DNA of 64,000 nt, taken from Phorcus lineatus. Its lineage: Eukaryota > Mollusca > Gastropoda > Trochida > Trochidae. The translations under genes were made by a program, and so were the position numbers. The first letter of the stretch is position 1; every line of letters starts with the position of its first letter. The notes under the pieces were generated by a model. The model did not search any database and was not told the origin of the DNA. It saw only the letters and a program-made list of their open reading frames with translations. The stretch is from contig OV121091.1 in the NCBI GenBank assembly GCA_921293015.1, positions 41,276,839 through 41,340,838 of the forward strand. Direction: 5' to 3'. Shown here one piece after another: positions 1 through 11,600 of the stretch.

Positions 1-197
1 GAGACCTTTATAAGGGATCTATATATTAGAAACCTTGTCAGTCAAGGAGTCTGCCAACAAAATTTCCGATTTCCTAAGAAAACGGTTCTTGAGATGACGA
101 TTAAATGGTTGAAAGTTTACAGACTGAGGGCTTGACTCTGGATGCCACCGCTTAAAAATTACATTTCTAGATTGTGAAAGAACTTGTCAAGACTTAC

Positions 198-3100
198 CAT
201 GATCAGTGTCGTTGTCTGGTACTTTAAGGTCGGATTGACTTTCCAGGGCCGGAAAATCTTGGCGAAGTTTCTTGATAACCTCGATGACCTTGTCACGACC
301 GGTTTGGACCTTCTTTGACAGTTTCTCATTCTTTAAGCTTTCAATAAACTTGTCCACCTCTGAACAAAGAATGATAATGTGAAACAGTTATTGACTGATT
401 CACAAATGAATGATTAAAGGTTTGATGATGTTTTTTAAGATGTTGCAAAATACCATACATGCTGATATAAATTGGTCAGTCAAAATAGTCAAAATGAAGA
501 CTTTATACCTCTATATTGTCACTGTACTACACCAAATTCCTTCAAAATGATCGTGTTCAGCAAAGGTCAGAACTTTGAAATTAAAATTCTAAGAATACAA
601 CATTCATAAATGTTGGCAAATATGACTTCTACAACTCATGTAGTGTCTCACACATATTGCCTTGAAAATTGCTTTCATTTTCATAGATACTTCACATAAA
701 TATTGGTGTGTCTTTCTAGATAAAATACAAGCTTAAAATGTTAATAGTAAAAATTTTCCTGCAGAAATAAATGAATAAAGTGTAAAGGTGTTACTTGGCA
801 TATCCTGCTTTACTATTAGAATAAAGCAAACATATGCCTCGTGTTTGTATATGATAATAACCTGAGCATGAAAGTAAACAGTCTTCTAGAAAAGGACTGA
901 ATTTTTCATATCTCAGGGAGACAGGGAGCAACATTTGAACTATACTGAATCAGTTTTAAAAAGTTATACAGCAGACATGAGAAATTTTTTTTTTTGGCAT
1001 AACACAAAAACCTGAAAAAAGTCCTTACATTGAAGAGCCACTCTGTGACTTTCATAACATATTATTTCCCTTTGATACGAACCTAAATGTCATATGTGGT
1101 GATATAAAATCAAAACATCTCAACTTTTCATGTCTAAAAGACATATTTATGACAAATACTGGTTTTCCATGAAAATCTGAAAACAGACTTAAAAATGCAC
1201 AGATGTGTAGATATCACGTCCAACATACATGGATACTAATTATATAACCTAACAAACACTACCAACCCATAACTGCCCTCCTGGCTGTTTTAGATAAGTC
1301 TCCAAAATTACGTTTGACTATTTGACGCGCGCCACTGTCCGGTTTTTGATCATAATTGTAACGTTCTACCTTCATATTGTCACTGTAAAAACACAATTAG
1401 CTTTAAAATGTGTATTTTTGGTAACAGTCGATACTTCGCGATCAAATGACACCATTGATTAAGTTTGGCATATATGACCCCAACAACTCATAGAGTGGCT
1501 CTTTAATTTCACATTAAAATAAAAATGAAGAACATTCATTGAATAATCCACATTCACAGCCCACTTGTAACAAGGCTTTTACACAGTGATGAAGCAGATG
1601 AATTGCTTCATTTATAAGAGTTTGTCATTTTTAGTATATGTGTGCTATTCTTTGTAAAATCTTAGCAACACAAAAATGTAACACTCAGTAACATGCTTGA
1701 AAAGAATCATCAATTTGTATCAATATAATCATGTACAATTGACATATGTTAATAAAAGGGACTGTCCTCCCAAATCTAATTCCACATAAAATACCTGACA
1801 TTACTCTCCTTTTAACAACATCTTATCACATGTATTATTATTCTTTGAGAGGAATTAAAAGAACCTGGTATGATAACCATGAACTAGTTCTGATTAATAG
1901 GCAACCTCTTCATTCAATGGAATTCAAACTTTTGGTCTCTACCACCATTTTGAGCAAGTGATACATATGATTTGAAGAAGGAGATGTCTTAAGAATCAAC
2001 ACCCCCTGAAAGTGACAGGCTGGTTCTGGAGGCCTGTAGACACCTTAATAGGCAACCTCTTCATTCAATGGAATTCAAACTTTTGGTGTCTACCACCATT
2101 TTGAGCAAGTGGTATATGATTTGATGAAGGAGATGTCTTAAGAATCGACACCCCCTGAAAGTGACAGGCTGGTTCTGGAGGCCTGTAGACACCTTTTTCA
2201 AGATAAGGGCAACTGATGATCCAAACCTAATTTTCATATACTTTATTCTGCGTATTTTGACAACTGTATTTCCATCCAATACATCATAATTGACCAAATG
2301 AAGCATTAGTGATATCTTTTGGTTAAAGGGGCACAAAGTATGTTGGTTTGGTCAAACATGTCAAACTCCATAATGGTGTATTTTGGCAGAGAAATTGATC
2401 TTTTATTATTAGCATCTTATACTTTTTACTTCAGTTTAGTGACAATAAACAGGTTTGAGTCAAGATTTATGAACGAAAACCGAACAATGGCGTACGCCAA
2501 TGACTCAAGTGTAATTTCGGAAAAGTAGTTACAGCAGACACACTACAAATATAGGTTGGTTTACAGAAATTTTACTTCTTGAGATTTATATGGTCATTCT
2601 TAGCTAATAACTGAAAATTTAAAAATTCTTAATTATGGCATTTAAGAGATAAATATGTAAATTTAGAAAGTCGATTTGAATTTGTGAGTTTCACATTAAT
2701 TTTTTTTCTAGCTGTGTGCATGCGCAGAACAATGTAAACATTGACTGGTGGAGTTCCGGTCTGATGCCCGGCAGGTTTCTAGTGTAAATTAACAGTAATA
2801 TCTAGTTGAATGTACATAAAATAACTATCTTAAAGTCAATGTTTGAGCATGACAATTCCCTAAAAATGAGTATTAAAACTAAAGAAAATAATGAATTTTG
2901 CAAACATATGTGCCATATTGACATTTGATGACAACAAAGAGTTTGTTTTTGAAGCAAAAGATTGCCAGGATTTGATGGATTTGGCACTCGTGGAGAGTTT
3001 AGTTTACACAAAATAAAGTTTGAATAAAGTCTTGCTTATATTATCGGATATTTTCTGTTTTATCGACAAAAAGAAACACACATGGGATATGTATTTTTCA

Positions 3101-3636
3101 CATTTCTATGGTATCTTAAATTAATTTTATTTGGAATAAAATACTTATTTCTGACGGCATTTCTCACTTCGACATGCCACTGACTTGTTCAATATGTTGA
3201 TTGTTAACCTTGTTTGTGAGGAAAACAAGCTTACATAATAATTAACTACTTTTTGTAAATATATAAGATAATTTTTTTGGATAAACAGTGATACTTAAAG
3301 ATAACTTTTCTTTGTTCATTAACACAAGACATATGGTATTTTAGCTCTTATTTAAGCCTCATACAAAATTCATGAAACTTCTACATGTGTCTCTTTAAGA
3401 CTAACATAAAAAGATAACATATCATCGGCATTCATGTCTGTAAATATTACTTTTATAGCCCTTTATACGAAAGTCTATAAACCCATCGAAATTGTTGTGT
3501 CTGTGAACTCGTCGTGTCTACGAAACCCATATACCCAGATGTTCGAGAATGAAGTTTTGTTTGATCTGTCACTCATAACTTACAAAGTTTCCTTACCTGC
3601 TAACACATTTCGGATATTTTCGTGAAATGTGGACAT
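198..3636 (-). CDS. SKAP: SKAP-like adaptor, second tandem copy (SKAP-B), 5' part only
   Basis: Two coding exons are visible on the minus strand: exon 1 at 3636-3597 and exon 2 at 359-198. Exon 1 reads MSTFHENIRNVLA and stops after one base of the next codon at a GTAAGG donor. Exon 2 follows a TTGTTCAG acceptor and gives EVDKFIESLKNEKLSKK and then QTGRDKVIEVIKKLRQDF, ending at a GTAAGT donor, again in phase 1. Together they make about 67 residues that match the N-terminal helical homodimerisation domain of vertebrate SKAP1/SKAP2 (IRNLLADVETFV...LSKK). The PH domain and anything further C-terminal must lie left of base 1. SKAP proteins are cytosolic adaptors acting downstream of Src-family kinases in adhesion and immune signalling. 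Intron positions and phases equal those of the neighbouring complete copy, so the two arose by tandem duplication. The start is the only ATG in the exon that gives the IRN-VLA motif. Confidence 0.85.
500..655 (-). mobile_element. Old, partial relative of the TTAA MITE
   Basis: The stretch keeps pieces of the family seen at 1030-1506 in the same order: a TATATTGTCACTGTA segment (about 512-526) and an end resembling GGCATATATGACCCCAACAACTCA followed by a degraded AGTGGCTCT terminus (613-650). The middle has diverged and only one end is recognisable. Confidence 0.4.
1030..1506 (-). mobile_element. MITE with TTAA flanks, copy 1
   Basis: This is a 477 bp non-coding element. It starts TTGAAGAGCCACTCTGTGA and ends with GAGTGGCTCTTTAA, so its ends are inverted repeats built on AGAGCCACTC. 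Its interior is the reverse complement of the element at 24508-24948: shared landmarks include GCCAGGAGGGCAGTT, the GGACAGTGGCGC region and GATCGCGAAGTATCGACTGT. TTAA at the ends is the target of piggyBac-type transposases, so a piggyBac-mobilised MITE is the best guess. It carries no transposase. Confidence 0.75.
1894..2193 (+). repeat. Tandem duplication, unit about 150 bp, two copies
   Basis: The first copy covers about 1894-2044 and the second 2045-2193. They differ by a few substitutions and a two-base indel. Each begins TTAATAGGCAACCTCTTCAT and ends GGCCTGTAGACACC. High identity points to a recent duplication inside the SKAP-B intron. No coding sense is evident. Confidence 0.85.
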
Positions 3637-3830
3637 GACTAGTTAATCACTTGCTAACTTTGTCTTTCGACAAAGTATTTCATCCACCAATATTTTGATA
3701 ATCTTCGAAAATCATTTGATGGGGGAAGATTCCAATTTTCTTCCGGGTCCAGCCCTCTACTTCCTGCTTCGAGGTAATGTCAAAGGTCACAGCTTGTTCT
3801 GCAGTTTCATTGGCTGATTTCAGACCTCGT
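3637..3830 (-). promoter_or_regulatory. Likely promoter and 5' leader of SKAP-B
   Basis: Upstream of the SKAP-B ATG, on the minus strand, there is a CCAAT box (AGCCAAT, 3815-3809) and two ETS-like cores (CCGGAA at 3746-3741 and AGGAAGT near 3765-3759). No TATA box is clear. This combination is usual for TATA-less promoters, and ETS sites would fit blood-cell expression. Both function and tissue are inference. Confidence 0.35.
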
Positions 3831-5410
3831 ATTTAGGGTCGTTGTATCTGTTGTTGTTGGAGTAAATGGAGCGATTTATCTCGTGTTGATTGATCTAAGT
3901 GCCTCAAACAATTATGAGATACTATTTTCTCTTTAATAATTTTATCTGAATATACTTGTGAAAATCGAAGTTCGTTTAGACAACTTTATAACGTGCACAA
4001 CTCGTGTAGGCGTGTGACACGGTTATTCTCTCAGACCTATCTTATTTATATGTTCGTGAAGGTGGAGATAAAATGTAAAATATTTGAAAGCTTAACAAAC
4101 CATACAATTTTAAAATATTTATACAGATAATTGAACACGAAATCGAGAGTGATCGTCATTAGTTTGTCCATCCTTTAATGTATCACTTATTATGAATTGT
4201 GCCTTATTGCAAATTAACTATTTAAATTTCCCATAATAGCATAAAATCCAATGGTAGTGATTATTTCCTTATTCCAACCCTTAAAGGAAACTCCGTCATT
4301 TATGTCGAGCTTAACTAAACTGGTAATGGAAAAAAGTAGAACTGTTCAGAGTGTTTTAGCAGAGACGTATATAAACATGTCTTGGTTTTAGTGAACTGTT
4401 TCATGTGTAGAATGTCAATTCATATATATGACAATTTTGACCAAAAACATATTTTTCTTTGGACCATCAATATGCGCAGTAATGTTTAGGAATCTGTATA
4501 CAAGTTAAATATTTTGAAGGCGCAATCTATTTGTGGGTTTTTTTCTATTTGTAAATAGTGACACTTACACACGAACATAAAAATCCTAATTTCTAAATAT
4601 TTTCCCAAAGTTTTTTACAAAACGTTTTAGAAAGAAAATATTTGTCAGAAATAAAATAACTCTTTATTCACAAATTCGATACAATAGTAAATATATTTGT
4701 ACATGGACATAAAATGAACAACATTCATATATTTTTTCATATAGTTGGACCCCTATGATGTCCAATGAAGGAAAAAAATCTAATAGTGAAATATCGAAAC
4801 ATAAAAAAGACTGTAAAAAGAAGGTATGTTGGTGTCAAAAATCACCCCCTATCACACAATGTATCTTGCATCCTCTTAATGCTTACTGTAGAACCTGGAA
4901 ATGGGTCCTCCCGTTTTTTTTGCATTGCTAGGAAAAGTTGGTTTATTTTGCAATCAAAACCGGCTCGAAGGTTATAGTGTGGTTGCAAAATAAATGCTGT
5001 AGAGGACATAAAAACCCATATGTAACCCGATGAATGAATGTTGATTAAAAAGCATAAAAAGATTCTTCAAGTCGAGAAATCATAAACAGTAAATGGTAGC
5101 CATTTCTTCTTGATAATTACTGCAAAGAAGCGATTTATCTCATATTTGAAATGAATTTAATATTTTGTAAATAAGTCACTTTAAATCCAATGTTGCTCAG
5201 TGTTATATTCCATAGAAAGAAAATCGGAATATCGAAAATACATAGAATTATATCACCATATTCTAAACGTCTACATCAACATCTTTCAGTTGAGATTCTG
5301 AAGCCAAACTTTATAATAACAGTCATTGGGAGTCATCTCCTCAGCACTAAGCAAGAAAAAATTCACTTCGATACGCCGTATATAGATCTGAGCAACTTCT
5401 GATGAGAAAA
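3831..5410. other. Intergenic DNA between the two SKAP copies
   Basis: About 1.6 kb separates the poly(A) signal of SKAP-A from the promoter of SKAP-B. I looked on the minus strand for an exon encoding an SH3 domain (ALYDF, WW-G, PSNY-type motifs) and found none. The open frames at 4765-4977 and 5190-5402 (plus strand) show no recognisable domain. Confidence 0.6.
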
Positions 5411-5416
5411 TTTATT
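5411..5416 (-). terminator. Poly(A) signal AATAAA of SKAP-A
   Basis: The plus-strand TTTATT reads AATAAA on the minus strand, about 235 bases after the SKAP-A stop codon. It is the first canonical signal downstream. Confidence 0.5.
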
Positions 5417-5482
5417 CAGATTTAAACTAATTTTGACGTCTGAATTCATTTCCGCTCATACAAAATCCAAGGCCTAGATTTA

Positions 5483-5561
5483 CGAAGCTCTCTTAGTGTT
5501 AAGATAGCTTAATTATGTTATGCGTGGTACTTACGACTATCTTAACACTAACCGAGCTTCG
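5483..5561. mobile_element. Short hairpin MITE in the SKAP-A 3' UTR
   Basis: Two 25-base arms (5483-5507 and 5537-5561) are inverted copies with only a couple of mismatches. They are built on CGAAGCTC, TTAGTGTTAAGATAG and its complement. The 29-base spacer is unique. The structure lies between the SKAP-A stop and its poly(A) signal, so it would be transcribed as a long hairpin. Confidence 0.65.
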
Positions 5562-5650
5562 AACATCAAGGCAAATGTCTGGAGCCGTCACTTTCCAGGA
5601 GCCAATTGTTAATATTTTGAACTACCAAGGTTTCATATCTGACGTCACTT

Positions 5651-8600
5651 CTAATGAGCCGAAAACGCATCTTGATATATATCCGACGTCACTTCGGCCC
5701 TCGGCTGAGATGATGTAGCGTCATCGTAATACAGTTCTGACTCCACTCTGTCCGGTGATCTGCGATACGTGTATTCAGGCCCTCTGGTAACAACGTCGTC
5801 ATAATCTTCATCAAATTCTAAATCATTGGGGTCCGTATAATCGTCGTCGTCATATTCATCATCGTCGTCATTGCCTCTCTCATCTTTCGGTTTATGTTTA
5901 GGAGGAATCGGAGGTTTCAGTGGGGCTCGGGAGGACTGGTGGGATTTTCGTTGACTTTGGGTGGTTTTCTTCGGAAGAATTGGTGGTCTTTTGTCCGGTT
6001 TTTCATTTTTAGAATTTCCGTTTGATTCTTGTAGTCGGTGCGTGGTAACTATCTCATAGTTTTCAGCGTCATCAGTGTAGCTGTCGGGTCGCTTAGGGAT
6101 GTCGTCGTCACTGTGGACTGCTATATAGTACTCGTCGTCGTCATCATCGTCACGAACATAGGTGGGAGGGGCCACTGTGTAAAACAATAGATATGTCACC
6201 AGTAATTGTCAGTTTGAGATCTGATAAATCAAGATTAAAAATTATGAGAGATTATGGATTTCGACAAGTTCATAATACTGAGAAAAGAAGAAATTGTTAT
6301 CTATGATAGGCTCCTATAAGAAGTTTCCACTTCTAAAATGCAAAATAGAAAGAGATAATTAGATACATTTTCATACTAGTTATGCATTAAACTAGTATTT
6401 GATGTTATGAAATGTATTCTGAATACCAATTAAGTTACCCTATTTACATTGGGGGAAGTTACAATTAGATGAAGAATTACAATATTTTATTTTTGGCTTA
6501 TCAAAAATATTAACGCAATTATTCAACATTTATCTTATATTAGGTGAACGGATATCTTTTTCCAATTGTAGTATGGAAAAGACGATTTGCTGACTGAAAC
6601 AGCTGTCACTCTATAAATATGAAAAATTAAAATGACATATTAGTTTTGTTTTTGTATAATATTAGGAGATTTCAAGAGTCTGTTTAAAAAAGGTTTGCCT
6701 GAATTTTCAAATTATCAATTATCTAATAAGAACAAAACATGACATTTTATAAAACTCATCATTTGAGAAAATCTTTTTGATATTTATTCATGTTGAAGAT
6801 TATACCTTTGTTGTTGGTCTTGCTAGACACCCCGTCTCCGTCCACTGCTTCTCTCCACTCCTTGAAGTCCTGGGTGATCTCAGCTAGAAACTGGAAAACA
6901 AACAACGGAAGTCTTCCTATTCACCAACTTAACCATCATTTTAATACGTCAGTTCTGAATCGTCGAGTCTGCTAGCCGAGTTCTTTGAAGTTACTTACAA
7001 TTTTAATTTGCACTCCTCTAGTTACCGGGGACCTTCTCACAATACCTTAAGTAAAATTTTAATCCTTTCAATACAACTCATCGGTTTATAGTATTTAATA
7101 GCTTGCTTTTATTTCTACCATAAAACGGGCTATATGGTACTTAATTATATGAGAAAATATAGGCCGTCATATTAAAGACATTTACACGTCACGTATAATT
7201 ATTATAAGTCTCTTACGCTACGTACTATTTACTCTTACCTCACATGACATGATCATTCGGGACGGTAGTATGTTTATTAAATGAAATATATAAATATAAC
7301 ATTGACGCAGTAACTATCAATTGAAATATGTTCAGTTAATGATGTATAATATATTATCATTTCATTACCTTAAGTGGCTACTATCAAAAGATCATAAGCA
7401 GAAAGTACCTGGTAAGAACGTTTTCCTGGACACACCAGTTCAAAACTGAGATCTTTCTTTGTTCCATCCTCGGGAAGATACGGGGCCTTCCTGAACTTGT
7501 AGCCTGTAGCAACAAAACTTTCATGGTCACATCGTCACAAACACTTCATCACAGGTATATCTCCTTCTTTTGTTGAAGGGACAGTAGCACATTTCTAAGA
7601 TACATTACTTGATCTCACGAAAACTAAAATGAATGTTTCCAATTGCAAGACATTTTCTATCAAAAAAGGCAGTCCGAACGTACCGTGATCAGATAAGCTT
7701 TGCGAATCCATTTTCCTACCTCAAATGATTAAAGGGTACATAATGGCCGCCAGTGTTTTTTTCTTGACATTTTACCTACGACTACAGATGACCTGGTTGA
7801 GTAATGAAATGTTTTGACCCTTTGGATATAGTGCATTTTGCAAAAACTGAGTTTATGTTGGACAATTTGAAGGAATAAATGTTTCACGATACGTGCTTCT
7901 TCCCCTTTCCAATCAGCTCATTCTTTTAATGTTAAGCAAATCTATCAAATAATTGAGATGAGATAAAAAAAATTTACAACATAGCATTGAATAGAAGAAA
8001 GTACGTTAAAGAAGTTTTCTCAAATAAGACTTATGTAAATATTGACATAATAATTATATGATATTAAATTACCTATTACCTAATAACTACGTTGTGACGG
8101 GATTTGAACCTGTGATTGTTTCATTTTGAAACGAAATGCATAACGAGATGTAGGCTACGTTTAGAAGTTAACACTTCGGGTGATTTACTTAGTGTTATAA
8201 ACTTGTAAATAAATGCACATAAAATTTCTGTCCATAAACGACATGAAAAGGGAAACACGAGACTGTCCGTAATCAAAATCATGATAACCCTAAATTATGA
8301 CAAGTTTGACAAGATGTAAAATTATGTATGTTTGTGGCAAGTTTTATTTTGCCTGCTTCCTCCCCTTGTTATCTGACACTCAGAAACTGGCATGTGTTAT
8401 TGAATGTAGACTGTGAAATTTAGTAGAATATATTATTTATAGCATATTTAGGTTAAAATAAATATATCAGGCAAACGAATGGTTGATTAAAGTTGTTAAT
8501 GAGATTATTTCTACGTTTCTTTCTTTACCTTTCAGAGAGAAGGCACCAGCCTGTTTCTTATCTGTTGGGTGGGTATAGTAGTAGAAAACGCCATTCTGTA

Positions 8601-11600
8601 TCACGCAGTAACGCCTCTGGTAGCTTCCCCGTTGGAACAATGTCTCTGTAAGTAAGGGAGTGAAATCACGTGGTGGTTCTAGTTGAGTGTTTTGCTTGGT
8701 AAAATAAGAATTATAATATGGGTACTTTTGCTAGACGACCAAGGAATATCAATGGATGATATTGTGAATTCTTAAAAACAGTACATACTGTTAAAGTTCC
8801 ATCTCAAAATATCCAAATCCGAATGATCTGTTCTAACTATTGATAGTAGAGATATGACAGTCATCACTGCCATATCAATGATATTTAAAATGTCACATTA
8901 GGGTTAAGTTTAATTCAGTTAAATAAAACGGTGCTAGCATGCGTTATGGGTTGTTGCATCTTATAGAATAAGGCTTTATAATTATGTTAAGTTTATAAAG
9001 ACATAATATTTCCCAAAAAGCAAACAATCTCATACTACAATATCATCTGAATTGTATACGAAAGACGCATTGTATTTAAACACGACATCAGCCGTATCTT
9101 GTGAGTTGCATAAGCTTGAGTAATTTACCACTCTCTGCAAACAAGTTAAATGGTGATATCACATACACAAATACGATATCTTCCTGAATACCTCTGATGG
9201 GGATATTTAAGTTTTGGTAATTTCTATCTTTAATACCCTTTTTCCTCCTCTTTTCGAGAAATCCTGCTTTCGTAACGTCTCTTAGTTCTCTGGCAGCCAC
9301 ATCAGGGATGAATTCCTCTGAAAACAAACACGTCGATTATCTTATAAAAAAATACAAATGCATGCTTGTGGTTCTTAATATGTTACATCAAATGTATGTA
9401 CCATTATGCTTCTATTAATTCATTATTGAACCATCTTAGGAGACATACGTTAATATGTCAACAATCAATGTAAGTTGAAACTGCACATTTACCTTCGATT
9501 CTGGTAAAGTCTGAAGGATCTGGCTGGAGATCAGGAAAATCTTTCCGAATCTTAAAAATGATGTCTAATATCTTCTCTTTATGAAGTAAAGCCCTCTTAG
9601 AAACCTTCTCAACTCGCAGGGTGTCATTAAAGAAACTGTTGATTTCTGAAAGAGAACCAATCCATTTTAGAAAAACGACTACCGAAGCTATTAGTAGGCC
9701 TAACGATCTCTTAAATTCGTTTAACATTGTCATAACAAACTCATACTAACCCCTTGGTTGAACCGTTGTTTCCAACTTTTGATCAACGGGGTACATGTCA
9801 TAGGTTTTAATTATTACATTATTATTATATATCAGCTACTATGATACGCCATATGAGTACATATCAAAATTGTGTATCATATACATTTGATCATTTACGG
9901 TGTACATGTCATATCTTTCAATCATACTTCATTATAATTATATATCATCTGCTATGATACGCCATATGAATACATATCAAAATTGTGTATCATATACATT
10001 TGATCATTTATGGTGTTTATGTCATATCTTTCAATTACTTCATTATAATTATATATTAGCTGCTATGATACGCGGTATGAGAACATAACAAAATTGTGTA
10101 TCATTAAAAGACAAAGAGTTTGAAAGTTTAAAGTCACGAGTCTAAAGATAGATATGAGTACTTAAAATATATGGAAATCGCAACAAAATGAAAAAAATAT
10201 ATAATGACAAAGGCATTCATGGCTTATTTTCCCCTTTACATATTGAGATATTAAGTATATCATCGTATATTGAAATCTAGGTACAAAGTTCAAAGTTAAA
10301 ACTTTATAAATGAGTCCATGTTAGGTATGTCTATCTTTGCTCCCTCCCTCCTCTTAAGGAGCAATAACATGCAGACCCTTTTTAAAACAAAACGTTAACA
10401 AAATAAATGCGTTATCCTAATTCAAATAACATTCTTGTAGCCCATGGACATCGTGAGGGTTCTACATTCCACAATTTTGATGAACGACTTATCAAGCGTT
10501 TTGTTTAGTATTTCAAGGTAAATGGAGGCACGTATGAGACCTGTCTTTAGATATATATAAGACGCATAATGTTTGTTTTATGGTTATGTTTGTTCCGTGT
10601 CCCCTCTCATAAATACTGCGCATAACACTCGGAATGTTTAAGGTTGTCTAACTTCCTAGATAAAGCATTTTGCACTGCATGGATACCCTTTAATACACCG
10701 TGTTCAGTTTACTATGTTTTAAAAGGGCAATGTTGAAATGCATGCACTACAATTCGTTAATATCAATGAGAGTTCCGGGTTGTGTAGACATACACTGACA
10801 CGGTATGGAGTGATATCCGAGTATCCATACAATGATGCATGGATATGGGAGATCCTTGTCCTGTATTTACACTATTAATTACACTTACACTTGCTTGCTT
10901 GGGATATTGCCTTCTTTCCTAAGATAATACGTTGTTTGACTCAGTATCACGAAAAAACCTAAGAGCTAAAATCATGTGCAGTCAATGATCAACCACTATT
11001 ATAAACCCTTTACCCATACAGTAAGATGTGAAATTGCTAAATAAATATAAAATATTCAATCTGTTTGTTTCTCTGACGGTTAACCCTTACATATTTTTTG
11101 GGGTTAAAATTGAGCAAATATGGTATAAAGGTTATATCATGACGTCGATGATGTTGGATAACCAATCTGTGCTAATATGTAACATTAGGAAATCATTCAA
11201 AGTAGTAAAAACTTCTATACAAATGTTAACTGCTTCGGTCATTAGGTACAATTTATCAACACAAATGCACATATGACTGTCAGTTAGCAACTACTTCAAT
11301 TTCGAATTCGAGTTCACTGTGCTGCAATTGAAATATCGATATCAATTACGTAGATCGATATCGCAATTATGTGAATTAACATGATTATAAACAAACTGTG
11401 AACGAAATTGTGAAATGGCCTGAATCAAGCCTTAGCTCAGGTTGGAACTACAATTACCGTGAGATGTTAAAAGAAAAGGGATAAATGTAGATAACGTATT
11501 ACAGCAGTAGTTCAACCTACCAGTTGAATAAGTATTCTAATGGAGTTATTTCTATATGGTAAGAATTTACTGCACTAAGTCTATTTTAAATCAGAAAGTC

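Larger units (their letters stand above)
360..3596 (-). other. Intron 1 of SKAP-B
   Basis: This 3.2 kb intron lies between the two visible SKAP-B coding exons. It is AT-rich and holds a TTAA-type MITE (1030-1506), an older relative of it (about 500-655) and a tandem duplication (1894-2193). The short open frames on either strand have no recognisable domain and no sensible splice context. Confidence 0.8.

Noticed and set aside
1746-1961. Plus-strand 71-codon ORF in the SKAP-B intron
   Set aside because: It runs into the tandem duplication and has no domain or splice context.
8090-8160. Minus-strand B-box-like GGTTCAAATCCCG
   Set aside because: A small hairpin is possible, but no acceptor stem forms, so it is not a tRNA gene.
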